Shown here piece after piece: positions 45,545-54,284 of a stretch of 64,000 bases of DNA (within the stretch, counting starts at the first letter, position 1; the number at the start of each line of letters is the position of its first letter). Source of the DNA: Motilimonas pumila (GTDB lineage Bacteria; Pseudomonadota; Gammaproteobacteria; Enterobacterales; CBDFNC01); contig NZ_QZCH01000021.1 in the NCBI RefSeq assembly GCF_003596335.1, forward strand, positions 18,431 to 82,430. Reading direction: 5' to 3'. The notes beneath the pieces were generated by a model that saw only the letters and a program-made list of their open reading frames with translations, was not told the origin of the DNA and did not search any database. A program made the translations under genes and the position numbers.

Positions 45545-46582
45545 ATGGCAGAGATTAATGTAAATCAACAAACGACCATGTCGCAGATCCAAAGCACCTT
45601 CAAAGATACAGGTGATGGTAAGGATCTTAGGGTTAACGAAAATGAAGACAGACTGCATACTAAAAGCTGGAAGCCGGGCGGTTTTGGTGCTGACGCTGCA
45701 ACGCGCCGAGAGGCCAAATACCAAAGCGCGGTAAATATGGTAAAGGACACCATCAACAGAGAATATGGAGATGGTGTAGGTGATAGAGTATTGTCTAAAT
45801 TGGGCATTACTGATCGAATGAGCGTTGGCCAGCTTAAACAAATGTCTGATAATTACATTGTTCAAACCCGGGCCGAGCTTGCTCAAGAATTAGCTCAGGA
45901 AATGACGGCTTTCATAGATGACTTGAAATCCAGTGTGATCCAACATTACAACAACATGGATGATGTTGATCCCAATCAACACGCGATGTTCAAAGAAGAC
46001 CCCATCCGAGTCACTACTAGCGTGCAGTCGGCGATGGCAAAAATCTCCAAAGACCAAGAAGTTCCAAACGATATCAGCGTCATGAATAGCTGTGGCTGCT
46101 TAATGAAGGGGTTCGAATCTGATAAGCAATTATCCAGTAGTAAGATTGATTTCTTGATAAACCTGCCTTGCGTGGAGCAAGCTGTTGGCGATATGACCAG
46201 CAAAAAAGGCATCGAATTTAACTATGACAATGAGCAAGCTCGTGACTTATCCATGCACCAAGGGGCGCTAGAGCTTAAATCATTCATCGATGAAGCGCTC
46301 AATGACGAGGAGAAGCAATTCCTCAAAGAGCGAGTGGAGTTTGTGCGAGAAATCGCGGGGCTGCAGATAGATAAAATTGGTTATTGTAGTAGCCCTGATG
46401 ACTCCGATGAGAAAAAGCTACAGCAGTGGATCCGCACGGATTCTGTCAACTCAGGCATCTTTTTAGGCTTTGACATGGTGGAACAAGCGAAAGAGTCGGA
46501 CATGAAGATGAGAGATGTCATGTTTAACTCCCGAGATTTATTAAGCGCATTAGCCATTCACTGCGATACGATTTTTGATTAA
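45545..46582 (+). CDS. Candidate type III secreted effector, no known domain
   Basis: 345 residues, no Sec signal or membrane helix. The N-terminus is polar (MAEINVNQQTTMSQIQSTFK), as in type III signals, and residues 50-110 (TRREAKYQSAVNMVKDTINR..., LSKLGITDRMSVGQLKQMSD) are a plausible chaperone-binding segment. The rest is helical and rich in acidic residues, with NSCGCLMKGFES, LINLPCVEQA and a Cys-containing end. No protease, kinase, AMPylase or ADP-ribosyl motif is visible. The assignment as effector rests on the adjacent CesT-type chaperone, and the activity is unknown. Confidence 0.5.
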   Translation: MAEINVNQQTTMSQIQSTFKDTGDGKDLRVNENEDRLHTKSWKPGGFGADAATRREAKYQSAVNMVKDTINREYGDGVGDRVLSKLGITDRMSVGQLKQMSDNYIVQTRAELAQELAQEMTAFIDDLKSSVIQHYNNMDDVDPNQHAMFKEDPIRVTTSVQSAMAKISKDQEVPNDISVMNSCGCLMKGFESDKQLSSSKIDFLINLPCVEQAVGDMTSKKGIEFNYDNEQARDLSMHQGALELKSFIDEALNDEEKQFLKERVEFVREIAGLQIDKIGYCSSPDDSDEKKLQQWIRTDSVNSGIFLGFDMVEQAKESDMKMRDVMFNSRDLLSALAIHCDTIFD

Positions 46583-46720
46583 TACTGCTTGTGAGTTTGG
46601 TCGTTGCTATTGGTATCGATCAAACTTTCTGATTCTCTGCCACACTCCTGTTTTTTGTGTTATTGGGCATGATTATATTGATATACTCATCGTTTTATAA
46701 AATTGGCGGAAGGGAATAAC

Positions 46721-48613
46721 ATGTGTGGCATTGCGGGGCAAATATCATTTGGCGAGAGTGCTCTTGATCTAAATCAAGTGAATAAAATGGTAGAGGCTCT
46801 TTACCACAGAGGGCCTGATCACCAAGAAGTTAAAGTGTTTGGCAATGCTGCTTTAGCTCATACTCGACTGAGTTTATTAGACTTTTCTGAAAATGGACAT
46901 CAGCCATTTTATAATAAAGAATTTGCCCTTGTATATAATGGAGAAATATATAATTACAAAGCGCTAAGAGATGAGCTTATTTGTAAGTTCAATATTGAAT
47001 TTATATCTAATACCGACACAGAAGTATTATTCCATAGCTTGATTCGCTTTGGAGTGGAAAAGACGCTAGCTAACTTACAAGGAATGTTCGCATTTGCGTT
47101 TTACAATTTAAACACTCAAGAGTTAATACTTGCTAGAGACAGACTTGGTATAAAGCCTTGTTTTTATCAATGTGACGGAAATAGAATGAGTTTTGCTTCC
47201 GAGCTAAAAGCATTTAAACAAGCGTTTAACCTTCAAGTTAATTCAACTCTTGTGATGGCTGGGCTTAGCGGCAATGCAGAGAGAAGTAGAAAGTCAACAA
47301 TGTTTCAAGGGGTTAAGCAGTTAACACCTGGGCATTATATAACCTTTAATAAAGACGGACGTCACGAGGAGCACACCTGGTTTCATCCTGCTGATTTAGT
47401 TGACTTTGATTATCACCAGTTACTTGAATCCTACTCTGATCAGCAAATTGTTGACGAGTTCTCGTCGTTATTTAGTGATTCTGTAAAAAAAATGCTAGTG
47501 GCTGATGCATCTATCGGGGCTTTTGTCTCTGGAGGAATCGATTCTTCTTTGATCACTTCTGTCGCCAAGAAGAATGGAGTAATACCGAAAGCTTACTCCG
47601 TCAACGTGAAAGGACGACACAGTGAGATTGCTTTTGCACGTCAGTTGATGGAGCAAGTAGGCGGCGAATTAAATGTGTATGACTTTGAACCTGAGATGTT
47701 CTTACGAGACTGGGTGAAGACGACTTGGTTTAATGACGCGCCGGTAACGATAAATCCTCATGCTGTTCCGTTTGGCAACTTAACTCGAGTTGCAAAAGAG
47801 CACGGCGAAAAAGCAGTGTTGACAGGCGAAGGCGCTGATGAACTTTTTTTAGGTTACCCAGTTCACGTAAGAGCGGCATTTGATAATGCGTTAGTGGCCC
47901 CCTGGCGTTGGATAAATAAACTGTTTTGCAAGTTACCAGGTTTAGCGCCACAGCAGCAAGTTGCTATTATGCAGCGCAATGAGCAAATGCATAATATGCA
48001 GATGGGGTACGAAGAGTTTGAAAATTCAAATCTAATAAGCCAAGCCGTTTCAGTTTTGCCGCTGAAGGAGAGACGGCTGCAATCCAAAAGCCTAGAACTG
48101 TTAACAACAACACTGCATGCTCTGCTATGGCGAAACGATAGAATGGGAATGATGAACTCGATAGAGTCACGTTTCCCTTTTCTTGATGAAGCAATATTGA
48201 AGTTCGCTGCGAATTTGCCTGTGAAGCACAAAATCAGAAAGCAATGTCGTGTTGGTGATATCAGGCACCCTTTCCATGTTTCTAAGCACGTTGTGCGTCA
48301 AGCTGCTGTCAGTGATTTAAGCTCTGATTTAGTTAAACGTCGTAAATATGCTTTTAGAGTGCACGCTCAAGCTGAGAATCATTTTTCAGCGGACTTTTTT
48401 AAGGGGGGATTCTGGCAGGACTTCATTGGTTTGAGTGACCAACAATTAGCGTATATGTGTAGCCACACAAGTAATTACATGCTCGGGAATATTGCCTCTA
48501 TGGACATTTGGGGTAGGCTAAATGTGCAAAATGCATCAATCGATCAAGTGAGTGAACACCTGCTTAGTAAAACGAAGACTCAGCTGGCGGCGCGTCAATT
48601 GTCCGATCTCTAA
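46721..48613 (+). CDS. asnB: Asparagine synthetase (glutamine-hydrolysing)
   Basis: 630 residues from MCGIAGQISF, so Cys2 becomes the N-terminal glutaminase nucleophile; GGAAGGGAA precedes the ATG. The glutaminase part includes YHRGPD, LALVYNGEIYNY-like residues and RDRLGIKP. The synthetase has the PP-loop SGGIDSS (about 270-276), GEGADELFLGY and RFPFLDEAIL. It makes asparagine or amidates a related acid. The type is that found in polysaccharide and specialised-metabolite loci; no such cluster is here. Codon use appears more AT-rich than the core genes, which suggests transfer. Confidence 0.88.
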   Translation: MCGIAGQISFGESALDLNQVNKMVEALYHRGPDHQEVKVFGNAALAHTRLSLLDFSENGHQPFYNKEFALVYNGEIYNYKALRDELICKFNIEFISNTDTEVLFHSLIRFGVEKTLANLQGMFAFAFYNLNTQELILARDRLGIKPCFYQCDGNRMSFASELKAFKQAFNLQVNSTLVMAGLSGNAERSRKSTMFQGVKQLTPGHYITFNKDGRHEEHTWFHPADLVDFDYHQLLESYSDQQIVDEFSSLFSDSVKKMLVADASIGAFVSGGIDSSLITSVAKKNGVIPKAYSVNVKGRHSEIAFARQLMEQVGGELNVYDFEPEMFLRDWVKTTWFNDAPVTINPHAVPFGNLTRVAKEHGEKAVLTGEGADELFLGYPVHVRAAFDNALVAPWRWINKLFCKLPGLAPQQQVAIMQRNEQMHNMQMGYEEFENSNLISQAVSVLPLKERRLQSKSLELLTTTLHALLWRNDRMGMMNSIESRFPFLDEAILKFAANLPVKHKIRKQCRVGDIRHPFHVSKHVVRQAAVSDLSSDLVKRRKYAFRVHAQAENHFSADFFKGGFWQDFIGLSDQQLAYMCSHTSNYMLGNIASMDIWGRLNVQNASIDQVSEHLLSKTKTQLAARQLSDL

Positions 48614-48668
48614 AAACAACGTTATAAAAACAGCCTTATATAAGCACAGACAAGGCTAACTATGGCCC

Positions 48669-48698
48669 AATGCGACTATCTCGAGACGTAGTCGCATT
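48669..48698. terminator. 10-bp hairpin between convergent asnB and the acyltransferase
   Basis: AATGCGACTA pairs with TAGTCGCATT around a 10-nt loop. T tracts are weak on both sides. Confidence 0.55.
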
Positions 48699-48726
48699 GA
48701 CGCCGTTTTCACTGAATCTGGGTTAA

Positions 48727-49740
48727 CTAAGCTTTTGCTGGGTGAGTTAAGTATTCTTTTACGTGCCTTTTTTTCCAGACACCTAGGCATAACAAGTGCG
48801 AGAATCGATTTTTACTGACCAATTTTTCGACTAAGATCGGTCCTAAAATACCCAGTACAGAGCCAATAATGATCGCCATCGCTAAGTTATCAATAGGCAT
48901 CTTCTCCAGCACTTTTCGCGCGAACACAATAAAAAAGATATGAAACAAATAAATGCTGTAAGAGTAATGACCAATATAACTCAGAAAGCGATTATGCCAC
49001 TGTAGCTTTAGTAAACCGTAGCAAGAAAGTGTACCTATCAACAGGCCGATTACGCTGCGATTATCCACTTTTGATACAAGGTCTAAAATGCCCATCAAGG
49101 CGTAAGCCGATGTCAAAGCGAGTACGATAAAAGAGGCTTTTGGTAACTCTAGCTTGAATCTGTAGCAAGCTAGGCCAGCCAGGAAAAATGGCATTAAGTA
49201 GATGGCACCATTGATGGAGAAAAAATTAGATGAAAACTCAAAATCAATGGCATACAGTGCCGAAAAGATAAGAAAGCAGACGGTGAACCCAGCTGGTTTA
49301 TCAAGTAACTTAAGCGCTTCCATCACAATCAATGCCATGAAAATAAGAAACAAAGATTCAACAAACCAATACAGGTTTACTGGGCAAATATGTAAATACA
49401 ACCAATTGTAATCAACATTACTCGATATGGAGTGAGTGATAGCATAAGTTGTTCCAACCACTAGCATAGGCACCAATAAACGGGTCATCTTTCCGCCTAT
49501 GAAGCGCTGCCAGTGCCCATTGAACGGCCTAGAGGCATAGATATAACCAGATAAAAAAGTAAATAAGGGCATTCGCATGTAAGCAAGGAAGTCTGTGGCT
49601 TGGCGCCAGAACCCTTCTTCTATCTTTAAACCATTTAGGGCATTCACGCCTACAACGTGACAAAGTATAAGCAAGATACAGGCTAAGCCTCGCAGCGTAT
49701 CTACGCTGAAATCCCTGGGCTTGAGAGGTGTCGCTTTCAT
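48727..49740 (-). CDS. Acyltransferase family 3 membrane protein
   Basis: 337 residues, about ten helices. Family signature at the start (DTLRGLACILLILCHVVG, with the conserved Arg and His), MPLFTFLSGYIYA (SGY/SGF motif), YWFVESLFLIF, and YIGHYSYSIYLFH near the end. Such enzymes add acetyl or other acyl groups to sugars or lipids at the inner membrane. No partner gene is evident. Confidence 0.85.
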   Translation of the reverse strand: MKATPLKPRDFSVDTLRGLACILLILCHVVGVNALNGLKIEEGFWRQATDFLAYMRMPLFTFLSGYIYASRPFNGHWQRFIGGKMTRLLVPMLVVGTTYAITHSISSNVDYNWLYLHICPVNLYWFVESLFLIFMALIVMEALKLLDKPAGFTVCFLIFSALYAIDFEFSSNFFSINGAIYLMPFFLAGLACYRFKLELPKASFIVLALTSAYALMGILDLVSKVDNRSVIGLLIGTLSCYGLLKLQWHNRFLSYIGHYSYSIYLFHIFFIVFARKVLEKMPIDNLAMAIIIGSVLGILGPILVEKLVSKNRFSHLLCLGVWKKRHVKEYLTHPAKA

Positions 49741-50058
49741 TCTTTTGAAATCCTTTTCAATACTGATGTTATCTGTGCCTTGTGGCAGTCGGGCATTCTA
49801 CGATAGAAGCGAGCAAGTAAAAATGAACAAATGATTAATATTTTGTGGTTTGCTCTGACTCGATCTAGACAGATAGAACGAAATGAACTACGAAAAATTT
49901 CAATAATAATTCGTTTTATTTAAATTTAAGCCATTAGTATTATTCAAAGGGCAGTATTCACTAAAAATTGTTTATTTTTTAGCTGAAAAAGTAAAAACTC
50001 ATTTACCTTTATTGATGTTTTTTTTATCATCTCCCTGCTTGTTGTAGGGAGATAAGTT
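49741..50058. other. 318-bp AT-rich gap
   Basis: No gene seen. Holds a short inverted repeat TTGAAA-TCC-TTTTCAA next to the acyltransferase start and promoter-like AT-rich sequence for the divergent gene at 50059. Confidence 0.5.
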
Positions 50059-51042
50059 TTGAGAAAAGTTGTACTTCTTTTGGCGATAGCCTTTACTTCT
50101 ATAACGTCGTATGTGATGGCGTTTGACCATATAAATGTTAAAAAAACGGCTTGTGAAGAACTTAAGGAATCACAAGAATTAAGCGAGGATATAGTGAGCT
50201 CCGAGCAAGTTTTATCGTTATTCTACCAAGCTGCAACAGAACAAAAGTTACTTTACATTGATCAAAAATACCTTGGCTGTTTAGGTTGCACCAATATTAA
50301 CTTTGGTAGCTTTATGTATAACAATTTTGCTACTAACGAGAGAGTTATCTCTGCCGTCGTTCTTTATCAAATGACTGAAGACCAGCCTACATTGGGCAAA
50401 GCTTTATTGAGAGAGCCCTTTAACCTTATTCAGCCTACCGATGCATATACATTATTAAATACTATGGTAAAAGATAAGAGGCAAAAATTTAATAATGATT
50501 ACCTTTCAGAGACTTATCCGATTAATGTTCCGAGTGAATATCGTGATTGTTTAATAAAGGGGAAGCCAGATCAGGTTGCATATTGTAATGAACAGCAGGC
50601 TTTACGTGAAAATCAAAATTTTAAAGAGCGTCAAGCAGAGAGACTTTTTACCCGACATCACTTTCCCAACTTACTATTTATTGATGGCAAAAAGATAAAT
50701 GTTGAAGCATTAGAGCAAGTGTGCGCAGCCGCCCTGAATGATGAAATTATGTACCATTATGCTCTTGATGATAGTCATTACCGAGTAACGTTTAAGAACG
50801 ATAGATTTGATAAAGTAGATAAGGCTCTTAAGAGTGTACTTGATGAGCAAGAAAGCCTGTTGTTACAAATGCTCAACTACAATTTATACCTCACCGGCAC
50901 GGAAACGGCTGAAGATTTGAATATGCAAGGTACTCAGTTAACACTCAAGCAATTACTAACCAGCTATAACCAAGGAAATACTGAAGCGTCAATTGAACTG
51001 TATCATCGCCCAGGGTATGAGTTAACTAGTCAATTACGATAA
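50059..51042 (+). CDS. Exported protein of unknown function
   Basis: 327 residues from TTG at 50059, GGGAG ahead. Signal peptide about 1-21 (VVLLLAIAFTSITSYVMA). The mature part has YLGCLGCTNINFGSFMYN, a CxxC segment, and further paired cysteines (YRDCLIKG, AYCNEQQ, EQVCAAA). It carries no recognised domain. The 'Y.G.....NFGSF.YN.....' stretch resembles the start of secreted or lipid-anchored proteins but is not diagnostic. Confidence 0.6.
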   Translation: MRKVVLLLAIAFTSITSYVMAFDHINVKKTACEELKESQELSEDIVSSEQVLSLFYQAATEQKLLYIDQKYLGCLGCTNINFGSFMYNNFATNERVISAVVLYQMTEDQPTLGKALLREPFNLIQPTDAYTLLNTMVKDKRQKFNNDYLSETYPINVPSEYRDCLIKGKPDQVAYCNEQQALRENQNFKERQAERLFTRHHFPNLLFIDGKKINVEALEQVCAAALNDEIMYHYALDDSHYRVTFKNDRFDKVDKALKSVLDEQESLLLQMLNYNLYLTGTETAEDLNMQGTQLTLKQLLTSYNQGNTEASIELYHRPGYELTSQLR

Positions 51043-51158
51043 CAATTATGATCGTTTTATCCGACTAAGGTGGCAAGTGAGTTTGTTTGTACATTCCATG
51101 CTAGTTTATTGGTTTAGGTTAATGCAAAATTAGGGCAATGAAATCAAAAGGAAAAGTG

Positions 51159-51773
51159 ATGATGCGGCTATTTTCATGCTCGATAGTACTATTGATGGCG
51201 AGTGGATGTGGTGGAGGAAGCAGCGGCAACGTTGGTCAAAGCCTAGAGCAGATCAGTAGCGATTTAGACCAGCAAGTATCGGATTTGATAACTGATAGCA
51301 GTGATAAAGTGATAGACGCGATTGATGAAACGGTAGCAACGGTTACCGACATCAATAAGCTGAAAGGAGTGTGGTTACAAGACTGTGCGCATTTATACCA
51401 AGTTGCGAGCCAAGATTACCAGTATCAAACCAGTCGTATTGAGTATGATGGTGTAAGTCATGGCCATATTGAATTTACCTTCTATAGCGACAGCGAATGT
51501 AATGCTCAAACCCGTTCTATTTCCTACCCGGTCAGTTTGCACATTGGTGAGCAAAGGTATTCTAGTCAAAGCTTTGTTGCTACAGAGTTTGATCTTAAAT
51601 GTACTCAAGTTGAAAATGAGCAAGTGTGTAGCGATGAGTTCAACTTACTCTACTTAGAGTCAGAGCGACTGTTCTTAGGTGAAAAAACGATGCAGCAAGA
51701 TGCCTCAAGTGCCTCGACCCGTCCGATGACATTAAACTTAGACGCTCCTTATCAGTTACAAGCAACTCCCTAA
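51159..51773 (+). CDS. Probable lipoprotein of unknown function
   Basis: 204 residues from the ATG at 51159, AGGA nine bases ahead; an in-frame ATG at 51138 is the alternative. Lipobox LMASGC places the acylated Cys at about 18. A Gly/Ser-rich linker, a helical segment (SLEQISSDLDQQVSDLITDS) and a beta-rich domain with paired Cys (DCAHLY, DSECNAQ, LKCTQ, QVCSDE) follow. Family unknown. Ends at a strong terminator. Confidence 0.65.
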   Translation: MMRLFSCSIVLLMASGCGGGSSGNVGQSLEQISSDLDQQVSDLITDSSDKVIDAIDETVATVTDINKLKGVWLQDCAHLYQVASQDYQYQTSRIEYDGVSHGHIEFTFYSDSECNAQTRSISYPVSLHIGEQRYSSQSFVATEFDLKCTQVENEQVCSDEFNLLYLESERLFLGEKTMQQDASSASTRPMTLNLDAPYQLQATP

Positions 51774-51802
51774 GCTTGAACAAAATGGTTACGTTTAAAT
51801 AT

Positions 51803-51836
51803 CAAACGGTTAAGTGAGTGCTTAACCGTTTTTTTT
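51803..51836 (+). terminator. Terminator of the lipoprotein gene
   Basis: AACGGTTAAG, TGAGTG, CTTAACCGTT, T-run. Confidence 0.88.
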
Positions 51837-51853
51837 GCCCGATACCAAGGAGC

Positions 51854-52546
51854 TTATTGAGCGCTGGCCACCATCGCTTGCTGCGGCTTAGGAGTAAATA
51901 CCTGCGCTAACTGAGCCAACTTTTGTGGTGTAATGGTAATGGTCTTTTGCAAGCTATATTGCTGTACGCCAGGTTTAGCAGCGGTTTTTATTGCTTCAAC
52001 TTGGTTGTGCTGTGCGCCATCAATGTCTAATAACTCTTCTGGATAAATCGCCTGCTGCAATTGCCAGTGCTCTGTTTGTTGTTCTGACAAAGATGCCAGC
52101 CAGGCATCTAAATCAGCTTTGCTGGCTGCTTGGCCACCATGATAGCGCAGTGGCACGCTGAGCATGACGATGTCTCCGGCTTCGTTATGATGATGCAAAT
52201 GCATGATCATCGCGATATCTGACTGCAACTCGGTAGTAGAAGGTAAATGAAAGTGCAATTGAGACAAGGAGTACCATTGTTGGCCAATGCGAATGGCATT
52301 GCCTTTTGCAAAGTTTAACTGGCTTAAATATTGCTGACTAGACACCGACTCTGCTGCTTGTGGGTAATCGAAAGTCACGCTCACTTGTTGGTCGTTGTCG
52401 CTCGATATTGCATGAGGCAGTCCTTGCCACAAGCAATGATGGCTGTGCTGATGCGTTGATGTGTGAAAATGCGGTTGGCTGGCATCCGTTGCGCTCCAAC
52501 TTGCACTCGCCACCAACAAAAAAAGAGATGGCCAGAGGCGTACCAT
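51854..52546 (-). CDS. Alpha-type carbonic anhydrase, exported
   Basis: 230 residues from MVRLWPSLFLLVASASWSA (AAGGAC ahead); the longer frame lacks a signal. Zinc ligands: HFH in SLSQLHFHLPSTTE and a third His in MIMHLHHHNEAGDIVM, followed by a hydrophobic strand, as in alpha-CAs. It would interconvert CO2 and bicarbonate in the periplasm. The N-terminal part is shorter and more divergent than usual, so activity needs the catalytic network checked. Confidence 0.72.
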   Translation of the reverse strand: MVRLWPSLFLLVASASWSATDASQPHFHTSTHQHSHHCLWQGLPHAISSDNDQQVSVTFDYPQAAESVSSQQYLSQLNFAKGNAIRIGQQWYSLSQLHFHLPSTTELQSDIAMIMHLHHHNEAGDIVMLSVPLRYHGGQAASKADLDAWLASLSEQQTEHWQLQQAIYPEELLDIDGAQHNQVEAIKTAAKPGVQQYSLQKTITITPQKLAQLAQVFTPKPQQAMVASAQ

Positions 52547-52723
52547 GATAATGTCCTTATTATCGAGATTTTGCCGCAGTGTAGACAGGCTGATGTCCAG
52601 ATGTGAAGTAAAAATCAACAAGTTAAACCATGTTTAATCTGGTGCTCATGTTGCTGCCGCAAGGCTTAAACAGTGCTAGACTGGGGCACTAAGACGTTAT
52701 CACTAAGGGGAGAGGCTGAGTCG

Positions 52724-53023
52724 GTGGATTTATCGAATATGGAGCAAAATGCAGCCAAAGCGGTTGCCTTGCTCAAAGCGATGGCAAATCAGCATCGGCT
52801 GATGATTTTGTGTGTTTTACTGCAGCAAGAGCAATCTGTCAGCGCCCTTAACCAACAAATCCCATTGGCCCAGTCGGCATTGTCCCAACACTTGGCTTGG
52901 TTGCGAAAAGCCGGCTTTGTAACGACCAGACGAGAAGCCAAAACCATCTTTTACTCCCTCGCCAGTGCGGAAGTTAAACAGATGATAGCGTTATTGCATA
53001 AAATGTATTGCCAGCCTGAGTAA
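52724..53023 (+). CDS. ArsR-family regulator with persulfide-sensor cysteines (SqrR/BigR/YgaV type)
   Basis: 99 residues from GTG at 52724, with AGGGGAGAGG 8 nt ahead; earlier in-frame starts lack such a site. Winged helix with SALSQHLAWLRKAGFVTTRRE. Two cysteines, Cys30 in MILC and Cys96 in HKMYC, are 66 residues apart, the spacing of the Cys pair in BigR and SqrR. These form a tetrasulfide or disulfide with reactive sulfur and release DNA. Divergent from the carbonic anhydrase with 177 bp between starts. Confidence 0.82.
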   Translation: MDLSNMEQNAAKAVALLKAMANQHRLMILCVLLQQEQSVSALNQQIPLAQSALSQHLAWLRKAGFVTTRREAKTIFYSLASAEVKQMIALLHKMYCQPE

Positions 53024-53047
53024 AGCAAGGCGACTCATCGCAAACGG

Positions 53048-53440
53048 TTATTTACTCGACTCATCATACGGACAATGACGACAACCGTTGCCACAGCACT
53101 GACCTCGTTTGAGGTGAAACCAACGGCTAAACACGTGATAACCATTTTCAATGGTGAAATCTAACCACTCTAATAACGGCCCTTGGTCACGAAATGGTTG
53201 AGCTAAATCAACCAATTGAGCCGTACTGTGAGTGCGGTAAAGTTGCTTTAGGCGTTCACTTTGACGTTTTAATAAACACGTTTGACATAAACACTGGTCA
53301 CTGACTTCCGCTGCGGGCAATGGCGGCAATATGCGAGAAAGTGGCGGCAATTGCATGCACCAACAAGCTTGCTCCGATGCGCGCGCTGCGCCGCACACCA
53401 CCACTTCTTTACATTGAGGGCAAGGGGAAGCACTAAGCAT
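53048..53440 (-). CDS. Fused CWC-type cysteine-rich and DUF5522 protein
   Basis: 130 residues. N-terminal cysteine-rich domain (CPQCKEVVVCG...ACWCMQLPP) with the Cys-x-Trp-Cys hallmark, then CLCQTCL. The C-terminal DUF5522 hallmark is FHLKRGQCCGNGCRHCPY. Both parts usually occur as separate short proteins, and here they share one chain. Nine or more Cys suggest zinc or Fe-S binding. Overlaps the btuF stop by 8 nt, so it is the last gene of the B12 operon. Confidence 0.8.
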   Translation of the reverse strand: MLSASPCPQCKEVVVCGAARASEQACWCMQLPPLSRILPPLPAAEVSDQCLCQTCLLKRQSERLKQLYRTHSTAQLVDLAQPFRDQGPLLEWLDFTIENGYHVFSRWFHLKRGQCCGNGCRHCPYDESSK

Positions 53441-54284
53441 GACGGTTACCCTTGATATCAGTGGCTGCTAACTGCCGTTGGTGCCATTGTTCAATTACCG
53501 CATATACGGCATTGATGCCATCGGTTAACGCGGCGGGACCCGGTTGTAAAATGATGGACGACTCAATCTCGTGTACTTCAGCGTTCATGACCGCAGGAAT
53601 GCTTTGCCACCCCGGTCGTGCGATCAGTTGTTGAGGTTGGAATTTTTTACCACACCAAGCAGCCATAATAATATCTGGCTGGTGCGCGATAACATCTTCT
53701 GGGTGTTCAATAATTCGATGCTTAGCTAAAGACTGTTGGGCGTGACTTGGGTAGCAATCATTGCCTCCTGCTAAAGTGACAATCTCGCTGACCCAGCCAA
53801 TGCCCGTAATGATAGGTTCATCCCACTCTTCAAAGTACACTTTAGGCCGCAGGCTTAGCTGAGCCACTTTTGCTTCAATACGGGCGATATTTTGTTGCAG
53901 CGTATGAATCAGTTTTTGCCCCTTTGCTGGCTCTCCAATGAGCGCTGCTAAGGTTTGGATCATCTGCAAAATACCTTTTACGGTTCGATGATTAAAGCAA
54001 TGTACTTGAATACCTTGTTGAATCAGTTGTTTGACTATGTCTGCTTGCATGTCTGAAAAAGCCAATACTAAATCCGGCTCTAAGGCGATGATTTTTTCAA
54101 TGCGCGCATCGATAAATGCAGACACTTTAGGCTTTTCTTGCTTGGCTCGTGCGGGCCTTACCGTATAACTGGAAATGCCAACAATGCGGTCTTCTTCTCC
54201 CATCATGTAAAGCGCTTCGGTGGTTTCTTCAGTCAGGCAGATAATGCGCTGCGGAAAGTGTATTTGCGATTTGTTGAGTGTCAT
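53433..54284 (-). CDS. btuF: BtuF-like cobalamin-binding protein without signal peptide
   Basis: 283 residues from MTLNKSQIHFPQRIICL. Class III periplasmic binding-protein fold: IICLTEETTEALYMMG, VGISSYTVRP, YFEEWDEPIITGIGWVSEI and AAWCGKKF. These are the BtuF/TroA corrinoid features. No hydrophobic N-terminal signal exists in this or the longer frame (Met at 54317), unlike E. coli BtuF. Start overlaps the upstream stop as TAATG. It may act in the cytoplasm or use another export route. Confidence 0.8.
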   Translation of the reverse strand: MTLNKSQIHFPQRIICLTEETTEALYMMGEEDRIVGISSYTVRPARAKQEKPKVSAFIDARIEKIIALEPDLVLAFSDMQADIVKQLIQQGIQVHCFNHRTVKGILQMIQTLAALIGEPAKGQKLIHTLQQNIARIEAKVAQLSLRPKVYFEEWDEPIITGIGWVSEIVTLAGGNDCYPSHAQQSLAKHRIIEHPEDVIAHQPDIIMAAWCGKKFQPQQLIARPGWQSIPAVMNAEVHEIESSIILQPGPAALTDGINAVYAVIEQWHQRQLAATDIKGNRHA

